Source: Bacteroidia bacterium (lineage in GTDB: Bacteria; Bacteroidota; Bacteroidia; Bacteroidales; Prolixibacteraceae). Taken from it: 64,000 nucleotides of DNA. Of this stretch, positions 16,902 through 26,471 are shown piece by piece. Position numbers and translations under genes: made by a program. Numbering within the stretch: position 1 is the first letter of the stretch; each line of letters starts with the position of its first letter. The stretch covers positions 1-64,000 of the forward strand of contig JAPLDT010000014.1 in the NCBI GenBank assembly GCA_026391315.1, given 5' to 3'. The notes beneath the pieces were generated by a model, which made no database searches, was not told the DNA's origin, and saw nothing but the letters and a program-made list of their open reading frames with translations.

Positions 16902-18221
16902 TCACATTGGTTTTGCTTCGTTACCGGTCACAATTGATTTTTTATAAACATTTAATTTTTGTTTTACGCTGTTATTATTTTTTTTCCAAATCTCATTAAT
17001 TATACTAATAGGGCCATATTTATGCAATAGAGTCATAAAAATTCTATAGATACTGGATGGGTGGTAATCATTTGATGGAATTAAAAAATCATTTTTAAAT
17101 TGTAAAAATTCCTTTTTTAATTCTGAATATGATAAAAAAATACACTTAGTAAATTCTTTGTCTTTTTTAGGTTTAGCTTGTAAGATTTTTTTTAATTCTT
17201 CTGAACTTATTTCGAGTTTAACAAGACCGCACAAACTGCAATTCATGATTTCAGATTCTAAAAACAATGAAAGAAGGCGGAAATTTGATATATTGTAATC
17301 TGATTCATCAATGCCAATTTCTTCTTCGAGTAATCGTTTTAGCCATCTTTTTATTACATTTTCAGGTCCATCGACAAAATCGTTTTTATTTAATTGCTCT
17401 TCCACAGAAACTGACCATTTGTTAGGATAGTATCCCACTTCTGGAGAACGCAACGTGGTTAAAACTTTTCTGTCTCGTGTAACAATTATAAGATGTAAGC
17501 AGATTGAATGAGGAAAAGAAATTGATAAATCGTTAAAAATGGTTTTAATGAGATTCTCTTTCTCTTTTGGGACAATTATATCTTTATAAAATTGAACCTG
17601 ACTATAGTTACATTCTTGTAATTCAATTTTTAAATTTGGCGAATCTGTACAAGACCATGGTTTTTTGATTATCATGAATTTAGTACCATCATTATCAAAG
17701 CCTTTAAGTGTGTAGTTGGCTTTATAGTATTCTTTGTAATTTTCAAGTCTAACTTTAGGAATTTCAAATCTCTTAGAGTCAAAAAATATTCCTATTTCAT
17801 TTACTTTCCACCCCTCTATTATTTCTGGGGTTTGTTGGAGTGTCAAAGAAGAACCTATTGTTATGCGACCATCAGAAAATTGAATTATTTCTTGATCAAT
17901 TCGATTTTTTAACAAATTTTGAAATAATGATTCTAATCTTCTTTTCTTGTAATGAAATCTTAATAGCATCTCAGCCAAAGGAATTATTGTAATCATAGAT
18001 AACGATATCCATGACAGATAATTTAAAGGTCGATTTTGAACTTGAAAAATATTATTAAATATGGCAGAAAATGATTTCGACAATTCAGGGCTGGACATTG
18101 TATTTACCATCATACCAAGTAATATACCTGATGCTGAAGAATACATTATCCTTTTTCTATTTTTTATTAGAATTCGGCTTTTAAAGAAAAAATTATCTAA
18201 AAATGTTGGATTCTGTTTCAT
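16902..18221 (-). CDS. Two-TM protein with degenerate Nudix-like C-terminal domain
   Basis: This 439-residue protein is encoded by an AT-rich gene unlike its neighbours. Two hydrophobic helices lie at about residues 27-42 and 68-87. A unique middle region follows (100-235). Residues about 240-350 resemble a Nudix fold: HLIIVTRDRKVLTT, NKWSVSVEEQ, and a Nudix-box-like IKRWLKRLLEEEIGI near 289-304. The canonical box is REUxEExGU; here it reads R-L-L-E-E-E-I-G-I, so the first glutamate is replaced by leucine. The domain may bind a nucleotide derivative without hydrolysing it. Two-TM plus nucleotide-sensor architectures occur among membrane-acting conflict effectors, but no partner cyclase is nearby. 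It may have been acquired horizontally. Confidence 0.55.
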   Translation of the reverse strand: MKQNPTFLDNFFFKSRILIKNRKRIMYSSASGILLGMMVNTMSSPELSKSFSAIFNNIFQVQNRPLNYLSWISLSMITIIPLAEMLLRFHYKKRRLESLFQNLLKNRIDQEIIQFSDGRITIGSSLTLQQTPEIIEGWKVNEIGIFFDSKRFEIPKVRLENYKEYYKANYTLKGFDNDGTKFMIIKKPWSCTDSPNLKIELQECNYSQVQFYKDIIVPKEKENLIKTIFNDLSISFPHSICLHLIIVTRDRKVLTTLRSPEVGYYPNKWSVSVEEQLNKNDFVDGPENVIKRWLKRLLEEEIGIDESDYNISNFRLLSLFLESEIMNCSLCGLVKLEISSEELKKILQAKPKKDKEFTKCIFLSYSELKKEFLQFKNDFLIPSNDYHPSSIYRIFMTLLHKYGPISIINEIWKKNNNSVKQKLNVYKKSIVTGNEAKPM

Positions 18222-18273
18222 AATTGCACATTCTTTATAATCGCGTAAAAGTTATCATACCTCAAATCCTATT

Positions 18274-18309
18274 CATTGTTAATGCTATCACATGATAGCA
18301 TTAACAATG
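18274..18309. terminator. Perfect 17-bp hairpin downstream of sugar operon
   Basis: CATTGTTAATGCTATCA and its complement are separated by only CA. The hairpin lies 8 bases after the stop of the minus-strand gene 18317-19180 and is probably a transcript end. The following minus-strand sequence is not strongly T-rich. Confidence 0.6.
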
Positions 18310-18316
18310 AGTAAAG

Positions 18317-19180
18317 TTACAACCGCCGGATATAATTGGCGCTCTCCTTGAATGTTTCGGGGTCTATCTCCACAAAATAGTTTTTTACGCCGCATTTTTT
18401 TGCAGCGGCGAACAGTTCTTTCCAATCGACGATTCCCTGACCAACAGGCACTTGCTTGTTGGTGGTTGATGACCAGTCGGCCAGATGGGCGGAGATAAAC
18501 CGTCCGGGATATTTTGCGAAATAGGTAGCGGCCTTGATGCCAATGCTGATAACTGCTACCTGAAACTGCATTTTAACCAATTTAGGATCGAAATGCTCCA
18601 ATAGTTTGTCGTAGATATATACGCCGTCTAATTTTTCAAATTCCATGTGGTGGTTGTGAAAACCCATCTGGATACCGGCTTTTTTAGTTTTAGCGCCAAT
18701 TTCATTTAGTTCGTCGGCAGCCTTTTGCCAGTCGCTCATTTTGGCATCTTTGGGCAATCCGAAACTGGAGGCAATCATCTGTTTTTGTCCCGATTCGTGT
18801 GCGAAATTGATCCGTTCGCTCAGGTTTTCCCTGAGTTCACCCATGCCATAGTGCGTGCTTTCCAGAACAAGTCCGGCATCTTCCACAATTTTTTTCATTT
18901 CGGAACCCTTCATGCTCACCAGCGGACCGAATCCGGAACTGACATATCCCGGTGGAGAGCACATTTCGACACTTTGATAACCCAGTTTAGCCATCATTTT
19001 CAAAGTACCCGGAAAATCTTTGATGAGTTGGTCTTTTATCGTCCATACCTGAAAGCCCAGTGGCTTGGAAAGCGCTTTGGAACTTTCCGATGCCAGGAGA
19101 TTCATTGGAATTTGGGAGGCCATCAGCACTGACCCGATCCCCATGGCGCTTTTGCCGAAGAAATGTCTGCGGTTCATCAT
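18317..19180 (-). CDS. Exported sugar phosphate isomerase/epimerase-like TIM barrel protein
   Basis: The start is placed at 19180 (MMNRRHFFGKSAMG...) because this yields a twin-arginine signal (NRRHFFG) and hydrophobic core; the longer frame upstream is low-complexity. The 287-residue product belongs to the xylose-isomerase-like/AP-endonuclease-2 TIM barrel family. Segments visible are LGFQVWTIKDQL, MAKLGYQSVEMCSPPGY, MGFHNHHMEFE and FISAHLADWS, with metal-ligand positions typical of the family. The real substrate is unknown. It lies 20 bases after the Gfo/Idh/MocA gene on the same strand, a frequent pairing in Bacteroidota sugar loci. Both carry Tat signals, so a joint periplasmic role is likely. 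Confidence 0.82.
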   Translation of the reverse strand: MMNRRHFFGKSAMGIGSVLMASQIPMNLLASESSKALSKPLGFQVWTIKDQLIKDFPGTLKMMAKLGYQSVEMCSPPGYVSSGFGPLVSMKGSEMKKIVEDAGLVLESTHYGMGELRENLSERINFAHESGQKQMIASSFGLPKDAKMSDWQKAADELNEIGAKTKKAGIQMGFHNHHMEFEKLDGVYIYDKLLEHFDPKLVKMQFQVAVISIGIKAATYFAKYPGRFISAHLADWSSTTNKQVPVGQGIVDWKELFAAAKKCGVKNYFVEIDPETFKESANYIRRL

Positions 19181-19200
19181 GGTTAAATTATGTTTCACTT

Positions 19201-20775
19201 TCAGATACTTTCCGGATCCCATCCCTTTCGGTATTCGCGGGATAAGTATTTGTTGGCCTCGGCCACATTGGTGATCTTCCGGTTGACCGCATCGTACTTC
19301 AATGTTTTTCCGGATTTCAAAGCAACAGCATACAAATTGATGGCTTCGGTGATTGGACCTGCTTCTGTGAAACTTCCCGGACACTGGTTCCCTGTTTTGA
19401 TGGCATCCATGAATTTTTTGAATCCCGAAATTCTCTCCCTTTTCTTCACCTCCGGAACAGCAATACCTGCCATTCGTTTTTCAGGAATTAGGTGCGGATT
19501 ATCCACGTTAAATCCGGCCAGGATTTTTCCTTTGCTGCCAACGAACATCATCCCTTCGGCAGGCAATTCCTTGTTCTCTTCATACAATTCATCCGGCACC
19601 GGCGGACGTATTCCTCCATCGTACCATATCAAATCGACAGCCGGCCTCAATCCTTTGGCAGGATATTTAAACCTCACGGAACTAGCCATCGGGAATGAGA
19701 AATTATTGTAAATCTGAAAAGCTGTCGAATCACGAAGACCGCACACATGGCTTAAATTTGGTTCAACAATCGTTGGATTTTCAAGCCCGAGGGCTTTGAA
19801 AACGGTCCATAGACTGTAATGCCCCATATCGGCCATCGATCCTCCACCAAAATCGTACCAACCCCTGAAGACCATGTTGGTGTAATGCGGATGGTAAGGT
19901 CGTTCGGCTTCCGGCCCAAGCCATAAATCCCAATCCATTCCTTTCGGGATGGGAGGCTTGTCGGTTGGAAGGGTGGGGTATTGTGGCCAAACCGGACGGT
20001 TCGACCAGTTGTGCACCTCTTTGAGCGTTCCGATGGCCCCTTCGTTGATCCAGGCCATTACCTGATCCATCGAGCCGTTCGCGTCCCAGGCAATCAGGTG
20101 GGTGCCCACCTTCGATTTGCCCGCCATTTCAATTACCCGGCGACCTTCCTCCAACCTGTTGGAAATGGGTTTGTGCATGGTGACATGGATGCCTCTTTTC
20201 ATGGCAGCCATCGCGAGGAGCCCGTGCAGATGGTCCGGAGTCATGATTTTGACGGCATTCAGATCTTTTTCTTTTTCAAATAGCTCACGGAAATCGGCAT
20301 AGGCATTGCATCCTCTGATTTTTTGACCGCTGCGGAATTTGGCATAATAGGTATCCACGATCTCTTTTCCGGTGTCGCGCCCTCCGGGAATGGTCTGGTC
20401 TCCGCCAGATCTCCAGTCGGGACTTTGAAGGGTGGAACGAATTTCATCCCGGAGTCCGTTTTTGCTCCAGTCCAGATAGCCGATGGCCTCTTTTTGCGGG
20501 TCGCAAACGGCAATAATTTGTAATTCAGGAATAGGTAGAAGAGGTAAAAGTTCCCGAAGCCCCTGTGTTCCGGTGCCAATGTATGCAAGCGTTATTTTAT
20601 CGCTGGGAGCAACAAAACCACTTCCGCCGAGCGCCTGGCGCGGAACGATGGTCAAGGCCACTGCAGCCGACGTAACTCCTCCGATAAATTGCCGGCGCGT
20701 ATGCCGATTGGTGTGGTTGGATTCTTCCTGTTTCAGGATTTGATTGTCCGATGTTTTTGAGTTTTGGTTTATCAT
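19201..20775 (-). CDS. Gfo/Idh/MocA family oxidoreductase with Tat signal
   Basis: The start at 20775 (MINQNSKT...) gives a 524-residue protein with a Tat motif (HTRRQFIGGVTSAAVAL) at about residues 25-41. The Rossmann domain follows, though its nucleotide motif reads AYIGTGTQGLREL. The catalytic EKP-like signature appears as HVTMHKPISNRLEEGRRVIE, with MHKP in place of the usual EKP. A C-terminal domain contains PIPKGMDWDLWLGPEAERPY, typical of the exported Bacteroidota subgroup. These proteins oxidise or epimerise sugars with a tightly bound NAD(P). It forms an operon with 18317-19180. Confidence 0.88.
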   Translation of the reverse strand: MINQNSKTSDNQILKQEESNHTNRHTRRQFIGGVTSAAVALTIVPRQALGGSGFVAPSDKITLAYIGTGTQGLRELLPLLPIPELQIIAVCDPQKEAIGYLDWSKNGLRDEIRSTLQSPDWRSGGDQTIPGGRDTGKEIVDTYYAKFRSGQKIRGCNAYADFRELFEKEKDLNAVKIMTPDHLHGLLAMAAMKRGIHVTMHKPISNRLEEGRRVIEMAGKSKVGTHLIAWDANGSMDQVMAWINEGAIGTLKEVHNWSNRPVWPQYPTLPTDKPPIPKGMDWDLWLGPEAERPYHPHYTNMVFRGWYDFGGGSMADMGHYSLWTVFKALGLENPTIVEPNLSHVCGLRDSTAFQIYNNFSFPMASSVRFKYPAKGLRPAVDLIWYDGGIRPPVPDELYEENKELPAEGMMFVGSKGKILAGFNVDNPHLIPEKRMAGIAVPEVKKRERISGFKKFMDAIKTGNQCPGSFTEAGPITEAINLYAVALKSGKTLKYDAVNRKITNVAEANKYLSREYRKGWDPESI

Positions 20776-21297
20776 GTCAGTATCGTTTGGTGAAATGACT
20801 TTTGCTATGATCCCGAAAAGATACTGAAATATTTTTGGATTCAAGCAGAACATCATCAGATATTTAGAGGATCGGCACTCCCCTCCCTTCGTGCGAAGCT
20901 GGATCGGAAGGTTAATAGCGCGTCTTCCGTGACGACATTCTACCAACTAATCTTGTCAATTCCCGCTCGCGGGATTAATTATATACAAATCAATGTTGTT
21001 TAGTTAAGGTTATTGGTTATATCCCCCTTGTGTCCTTCGTGAAAACCTTTGGGCCCTTTGTGGTGAAATTTAAATGCTTAACCACAAAGGCCACAAAGGA
21101 AAGCACAAAGGAAACACAAAGAATAATGTTAACTGAACGGTATTGATATGCAAATAATAAAAGCTATATATTTGTTGTTACGTCATAAAGAAATCGAACC
21201 GGAACAGTGCCATAATCCCTGAAGATGAAACGAATCCATAAGAATCGGGAAGAGTTGTACTCAACCATAAGACCAAACTACTAATACTACTAAAACT
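20776..21297. other. Divergent control region between Gfo/Idh gene and GH106 gene
   Basis: No gene is supported here. A CACAAAGG-rich stretch (21055-21122, ACCACAAAGGCCACAAAGG...) opposes CCTTTGGGCCCTTTGTGGT (21045-21064), giving an imperfect palindrome of a type also seen near 15110 and 53080. Promoters for both flanking genes should lie in this gap, but no convincing TAnnTTTG/TTTG pair was found. Confidence 0.4.
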
Positions 21298-24200
21298 ATG
21301 AAACGACGCGATTTTTTAAAATTCACAAGCGCTGCAAGTGTAATCACATGGGTGTCGCCGGCGGGTATCTTCCAGTCGTACACACCCTCCGGCGCTGAAA
21401 ATATTGCCGGATTGAAAGAGGGATTTCTGGCCCCTCCCGATTCTGCGCGGACGCATGCCTTCTGGTTCTGGATGAACGGAAATATCACGAAATCAGGGAT
21501 TACCCGTGATTTGGAAGCTATAAAAGCAGCTGGAGTCGGTGGTGTCATGAATTTCGACGCAGGTACCGGAATGATCAAAGGACCCGTAGATTTTGGATCC
21601 AAAGAATATTGGGAGCTGAAAAACCATGCGATCAGCGAGTGTAACCGTTTGAACCTGTTTTTTGGGATGCACAACTGTCCGGGCTGGTCGTCAAGCGGCG
21701 GTCCCTGGGTAAAGCCTGAACATGCGATGATGGACCTAACCTGGAGCGAAACATCGATAACCGGCGAAAAAAAACTAACCGTAGCATTGCCTAAGCCATT
21801 CAGTAAGCTAAATTATTACCGCGATTCTTTCGTGCTTGCTTATCCTGCCCTTCCTGGCGAAGCCCCGCTGCAAAATTTAGTTGCCGGGATTACTTCAAAC
21901 AATGGATTGGTAAATATTGAGCAGATCATATCGGAATCTCAAGGCGTCGATGTTTTCCCTACCGGGGATGGCGCATCGGGCTACCTTCAGTTCGAATTTA
22001 AAGAGCCCTATCAGGCACGTTCTGTCTCATTTATCCATGCGGCCATTGATGCGGGCAAAAATCCGGCTGCCACAAAGGCCGCAATGCCCGATCCTTCCGG
22101 CGGAGCCTTGAAACTGGAGGTCTCTGATGACGGCATTCAGTTCAGGGAAGCTGCAAACCTGGGCATCATAAGCAGCGGCATGATTAGAACCGATTTCCCG
22201 GTAGCCAAAGGGCGTTATTTCCGTCTCTCCTCTTCACAGCCACACCACTACTCCATGATCCGCTTTTCCGGCGCAGAAAGGATCAGTGAGTGGAAAACAA
22301 AAGCCAACTATATCTCAGGGGGCGATAATGCGGCGCCTACTGCCAATATTCAGGCCGCATCAATTATTAACCCTGGCTCCATTGTAAACCTTTCGCACCT
22401 GATGGACAAGGATGGTAACCTCAGATGGGATGCCCCGGCAGGCGACTGGGTTATCCTTCGGTTGGGCTATGCCGCGAAGGGAACGTTCAACAATGCAGCC
22501 CCCGAAGGCGGGGAGGGGCTCGAGATCGATAAATACAGCAAAGCAGCGATGGATATGCATTTTACGGCAATGATGTCTGAATTGCTTCCGACCATGGCTC
22601 CCCTTGCCGAAAAAGGCAAAGTTTTCCTTGAAATCGACAGTTGGGAAGTAGGCATTCAGAACTGGACCCCCGGCTTTCAGGAGGAATTTCTACAGCATGC
22701 GGGATATGACCTTACAAATTATTTGCCCGCGATGACCGGACGGGTCGTTGGGAGCCCAGAAATCTCTGACCGGTTCCTCTGGGACGTGCGAAGGATCCAG
22801 GCCGATCTTGTCGCCGATAATTATTACGGGCATTTTGATAAACTTTGCAAAAAGCATGGTTTTTCTTCGATCAACGAACCTTACGAAAACGGGCCCTTCG
22901 AAGAACTGCAAATCAGTTCACGGGTCGACTACTCAATCGGAGAATTCTGGTCGGGCTTGTCAACGTGGTTTCAGCACAATTACGCACACCGTCGTACGAC
23001 AAAACTTTGCGCATCTGTTGCCCATGTCTACGGCAAAAAGATTGTCGGGGCAGAAGCCTTCACTGCCGAAGCCCCTAGCGGGAAATGGCAGGAGTATCCT
23101 TTTGCCTTGAAAGCTTTGGGCGACAAATATTTTACGGAAGGATTAACCCGTATCATCTTTCACCGTTACGCGATGCAGCCAAATCCCGATCCGTCGGTGG
23201 CTCCCGGAATGACCATGGCTTATTGGGGAATGCATTTCGAGCGCACCAACACCTGGTGGGGACAGAGCCGCAAATGGCTCGATTACCTGGCCCGTTGCCA
23301 GTACATGCTCCAGCAAGGGTTGTTCGTGGCCGACCTGGTCTACTTTACCGGAGAGGGAGCGCCCAAACATACCCGGGTTTTTCGCGAAGATTTGAATCCG
23401 GTACCTCCCGAAGGGTACGACTATGACGTCATCGACAGGGAGGTGATCCTGACCCGGATGCAGGTTAAAAACGGCCGGATAGTCCTGCCCGACGGGATGA
23501 GCTATCGGATCATGGTTGTCCAGGAGTATGAAACCATGACCCTCGAACTGGTCCGGAAACTTTACGAACTGGTCAAGGCGGGGATGATATTGGTGGGGGC
23601 CAAGCCAAAGCGGACCCCTGGATTGGGCAATCGATCAGGGAACGACAAAGCGATGCTGAAACTGGCGGATGAGCTTTGGGGTGATGTTGACGGAAAGTCC
23701 GTTAAAGAACGCGGTTTTGGCAAAGGAAGGGTATTCTGGGGTGAAGCGATGGAGATCATCCTGGAAAAACTGAAAATCGTCCGTGATGTTGAGGTTACTT
23801 CACGTTCGGGAGACGCCCCGATCCGTTACATCCATCGTACCATTGGTGATACCGAGGCTTACTTTATCTGCAACGAAAGGCGCGATTACGAAGATCTGGT
23901 CTGTACCTTCCGGGTAAACGGCAGACAACCGGAATTCTGGGACGCCGATTCGGGCGAAATGATACCGGTTGCTATTCACGAAACCTCCAACGGACGGGTC
24001 AGGGTGCCGGTGCAGCTCAAACCCTATGGGTCGCTGTTTGTCGTGTTCCGTTCTCCTGCAACAGACAAGCATCTGCATCAACTGAAGCTGAACGATAGAA
24101 CAATTTTGGGCACCTCACCCCTCCCCGAATCGCTGCAAACGCGCCATGAGACCGTGACCAACAACTTTACCCTCTGCGTTTGGGCAAAACCAGAAATTGA

Positions 24201-25380
24201 TATCATGATCAGGGTCAACCCGAAGCAGATCTACCGACGGTGGAACGATTATTATGCCATTTATCCCCCTTCCGGGAATGAGTTATACGGCGAGGGGCAT
24301 GAAACCTGCGGATTAGCGGTTGGCCGAAACGGAGCAGCCATCTGGCACCGCCAAAAAAAGTACCCCTTTTTGAAGATGGTAGTCCCGGCAGCGATTGAAG
24401 GCTGGACACATGTTGCAATGGTTTACCAAAACGGCATTCCAACCCTGTTTTTGAACGGAAAGCCGGTCGAAGGTCAGTTGATCAAAGATGCAGCCAACAT
24501 ACCCGGAACCGTCCATCCCGGAGAGGGGAAGGCATTCCTTCGGGATGGGGCATCCTACTATAACGGTGATATGGGGAAACCACAATTGTTCGCCGAAGCG
24601 CTCGACGAAGAACGCATCCGTCAATTGGCGCGGAGGAATCCGGATCTGCCGGAAATCAACGAAGTCCCATTGTTCGCCGAATCAGCAGGCAGCGAAGCTC
24701 CCGGATTGCTCTTCTGGCAAAACGGCCACTACAGTTTGATCGATAACAAGGGAAAAACAAGTATCCTTGAAGTTGCCGGGATCAGCGAACCGGTGGCGCT
24801 TTCAGGCTCATGGGACGTGAGTTTCCCTCCGAACTGGGGAGCTCCGGAAAATGTCGTACTGCCCGAACTGGTTTCGCTTCACAAACATGAAATACCCGGT
24901 GTCAAGTACTTTTCGGGAACGGCTGCCTACAACAAGAAATTTACGATCAGCACCGAAACATCCGGCGAAGGGAAACGGTTGTTTCTTGACCTTGGCCGGG
25001 TGGCGGTTGTAGCAGAGGTTCATCTCAACGGGAAAAACCTGGGTACGCTTTGGACCCGGCCCTACCGGATAGAGATCACCGATGCTGTAATAAAAGGGGA
25101 GAATGATCTCACGGTAAAAGTTGTGAACCTTTGGCCAAACCGGCTGATCGGCGACGAACAGTTGCCCCCAGAGTACGAGTATGAAGATATTGTTGGCGAC
25201 CATGGGGCAAGCATTAAAAAGATGCCAAAGTGGTACCTCGATGGCGAGCCAAAACCCAAAGGGGAGAGGGTCACCTTCTGCACCTGGCAACATTTTCAAA
25301 AAAACGATCCGTTGTTGGAATCAGGATTAATTGGGCCTGTTACCATCAGAAGCGCCATTCATAGATCGCTGCCCGGGTAG
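21298..25380 (+). CDS. GH106-type alpha-L-rhamnosidase, very large, exported
   Basis: This 1360-residue enzyme probably releases L-rhamnose from plant or microbial polysaccharides in the periplasm. It starts MKRRDFLKFTSAASVITWVS, a Tat-type signal. The GH106 hallmark region follows: ARTHAFWFWMNGNITKSGIT, MHNCPGWSSSGGPWV, FLEIDSWEVGIQNWTPGF and a central catalytic segment with INEPYENGPFEE and GAEAFTAEAPSGKW. Residues about 950-1125 look like a LamG/concanavalin-type insertion (LCVWAKPEIDIM, WTHVAMVYQNGIPTLFLNGK). The last ~180 residues form a galactose-binding-like beta sandwich (LFLDLGRVAVVAEVHLNGKN). It fits the nearby rhamnose uptake and catabolic genes. GH106 assignment is from motifs. 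Confidence 0.88.
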   Translation: MKRRDFLKFTSAASVITWVSPAGIFQSYTPSGAENIAGLKEGFLAPPDSARTHAFWFWMNGNITKSGITRDLEAIKAAGVGGVMNFDAGTGMIKGPVDFGSKEYWELKNHAISECNRLNLFFGMHNCPGWSSSGGPWVKPEHAMMDLTWSETSITGEKKLTVALPKPFSKLNYYRDSFVLAYPALPGEAPLQNLVAGITSNNGLVNIEQIISESQGVDVFPTGDGASGYLQFEFKEPYQARSVSFIHAAIDAGKNPAATKAAMPDPSGGALKLEVSDDGIQFREAANLGIISSGMIRTDFPVAKGRYFRLSSSQPHHYSMIRFSGAERISEWKTKANYISGGDNAAPTANIQAASIINPGSIVNLSHLMDKDGNLRWDAPAGDWVILRLGYAAKGTFNNAAPEGGEGLEIDKYSKAAMDMHFTAMMSELLPTMAPLAEKGKVFLEIDSWEVGIQNWTPGFQEEFLQHAGYDLTNYLPAMTGRVVGSPEISDRFLWDVRRIQADLVADNYYGHFDKLCKKHGFSSINEPYENGPFEELQISSRVDYSIGEFWSGLSTWFQHNYAHRRTTKLCASVAHVYGKKIVGAEAFTAEAPSGKWQEYPFALKALGDKYFTEGLTRIIFHRYAMQPNPDPSVAPGMTMAYWGMHFERTNTWWGQSRKWLDYLARCQYMLQQGLFVADLVYFTGEGAPKHTRVFREDLNPVPPEGYDYDVIDREVILTRMQVKNGRIVLPDGMSYRIMVVQEYETMTLELVRKLYELVKAGMILVGAKPKRTPGLGNRSGNDKAMLKLADELWGDVDGKSVKERGFGKGRVFWGEAMEIILEKLKIVRDVEVTSRSGDAPIRYIHRTIGDTEAYFICNERRDYEDLVCTFRVNGRQPEFWDADSGEMIPVAIHETSNGRVRVPVQLKPYGSLFVVFRSPATDKHLHQLKLNDRTILGTSPLPESLQTRHETVTNNFTLCVWAKPEIDIMIRVNPKQIYRRWNDYYAIYPPSGNELYGEGHETCGLAVGRNGAAIWHRQKKYPFLKMVVPAAIEGWTHVAMVYQNGIPTLFLNGKPVEGQLIKDAANIPGTVHPGEGKAFLRDGASYYNGDMGKPQLFAEALDEERIRQLARRNPDLPEINEVPLFAESAGSEAPGLLFWQNGHYSLIDNKGKTSILEVAGISEPVALSGSWDVSFPPNWGAPENVVLPELVSLHKHEIPGVKYFSGTAAYNKKFTISTETSGEGKRLFLDLGRVAVVAEVHLNGKNLGTLWTRPYRIEITDAVIKGENDLTVKVVNLWPNRLIGDEQLPPEYEYEDIVGDHGASIKKMPKWYLDGEPKPKGERVTFCTWQHFQKNDPLLESGLIGPVTIRSAIHRSLPG

Positions 25381-25640
25381 AGACGTCCGGCGGCGTCTCC
25401 TCATCCACACCCCACCATCTCGTACAGCCGCCCAGCCGGGCGGCTCTTATGGCAAGCGCAATTGCTGTTGGGTGCCGCGATTTTTAATCTTGGATATTTT
25501 AAAAATGCGGTTACAAACCGCCTCACACAAATGTGCCTTGCACGATTTCCCTTTCTCTCCTTTCTCAAATTCAATCTAACGATTTGGCTTTCAATTATAT
25601 TTTACATAAATTTGGGGAAACGTAAAATAAAACGCTAAAA
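25380..25640. other. Gap after GH106 gene with two hairpins
   Basis: GAGACG/CGTCTC (25380-25399) and the stronger AGCCGCCC/GGGCGGCT with loop AGCC (25426-25445) are probable transcript ends, though the T-run after each is weak. The sequence then changes to AT-rich, marking the left edge of the cassette-like island. No gene is supported. Confidence 0.5.
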
Positions 25641-25653
25641 CGTTAGTGGCAAC
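25641..25653. repeat. Possible attC right-box remnant
   Basis: CGTTAGTGGCAAC lies 43 bases before the next start codon, where integron cassettes carry the GTTRRRY-type right box. The complementary left box (such as GCCACTAAC) is not visible upstream, so this would be the truncated edge of the array. Confidence 0.3.
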
Positions 25654-25695
25654 TTTCAAAAGACACGTTTAGATAAAAAAGTAAAATTAAAAAGG

Positions 25696-26442
25696 ATGGA
25701 TACAAATGAATTTAAAAAACCTATTAATCTAATTTCTTTATTTTTAGCTATATTAGGCATATTAGTTGGCATTTATTTTTATCATTCGAGTAAACAGTAT
25801 AGGGACATTTGTTATCAAGTGGATCACATTGCATCAAAAATATATGATTCAAAAAATACGACATCAAATTTACATCTTATAGATAAAGATTCTCTCCCAA
25901 TAATAGAAGATGTATATTACATACGAGGTAAAATATGGAATAGTGGCAATTTATCAATTCCTAGTTCAGATGTAAGGGTTCCATTAAAAATCGAATTAAA
26001 ATCATGTAAACGAATTTTAGACTTCAAAATAGAAAAGCAATATGAGGATTCTACGCAATGTTTTCAGTTAAAGGAAATTGGAAGTAATGCTTTAGAAATT
26101 AATTGGCGTTACTTTGACCCAAATAATGGTTTTTCATATCAGATAATATATCTAGGAGAAGAAAATGTGGATTTTTCATTAAAGGGTAAAATATTAAATA
26201 TTTCTAATTTTAAAGAGATTGATCCAAATAGCAAGCATTCACTTTGGTATACTATCATAAGTTTAATCTTAGTTTTTCTATTTGGATTTTTTTCTGATAA
26301 TATTTTCCCTTCCATTTTTGGTGCGAAATCAAAATTACATCTAATATGGCGCGTAGTCTTAGTTGCGGTTATAGGTATACTGATATCAATTGTTTTCCAG
26401 TATTTTATTCCTAAATTTTCGCAAATTACTATTCCTTTCTAA
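25696..26442 (+). CDS. Hypothetical membrane protein, first cassette-like gene
   Basis: This 248-residue AT-rich gene product has one N-terminal helix (LISLFLAILGILVGIYFYHS, residues 14-33) and two C-terminal helices (about 184-206 and 215-237). A soluble beta-rich region (40-180) lies between them. No family is recognised. It lies between a possible attC right box (25641-25653) and a well-formed attC-like site (26472-26619), which is the layout of a single-gene integron cassette. Function is unknown. Confidence 0.6.
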   Translation: MDTNEFKKPINLISLFLAILGILVGIYFYHSSKQYRDICYQVDHIASKIYDSKNTTSNLHLIDKDSLPIIEDVYYIRGKIWNSGNLSIPSSDVRVPLKIELKSCKRILDFKIEKQYEDSTQCFQLKEIGSNALEINWRYFDPNNGFSYQIIYLGEENVDFSLKGKILNISNFKEIDPNSKHSLWYTIISLILVFLFGFFSDNIFPSIFGAKSKLHLIWRVVLVAVIGILISIVFQYFIPKFSQITIPF

Positions 26443-26471
26443 TTTGTGTATTTAATATAATTGTAAACAAG

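Noticed and set aside
18310-19384. Longer N-terminus (start 19384) for the TIM-barrel protein
   Set aside because: The extra 68 residues overlap the end of the upstream gene and precede an obvious Tat signal at MMNRRHFFG, so start 19180 is used.
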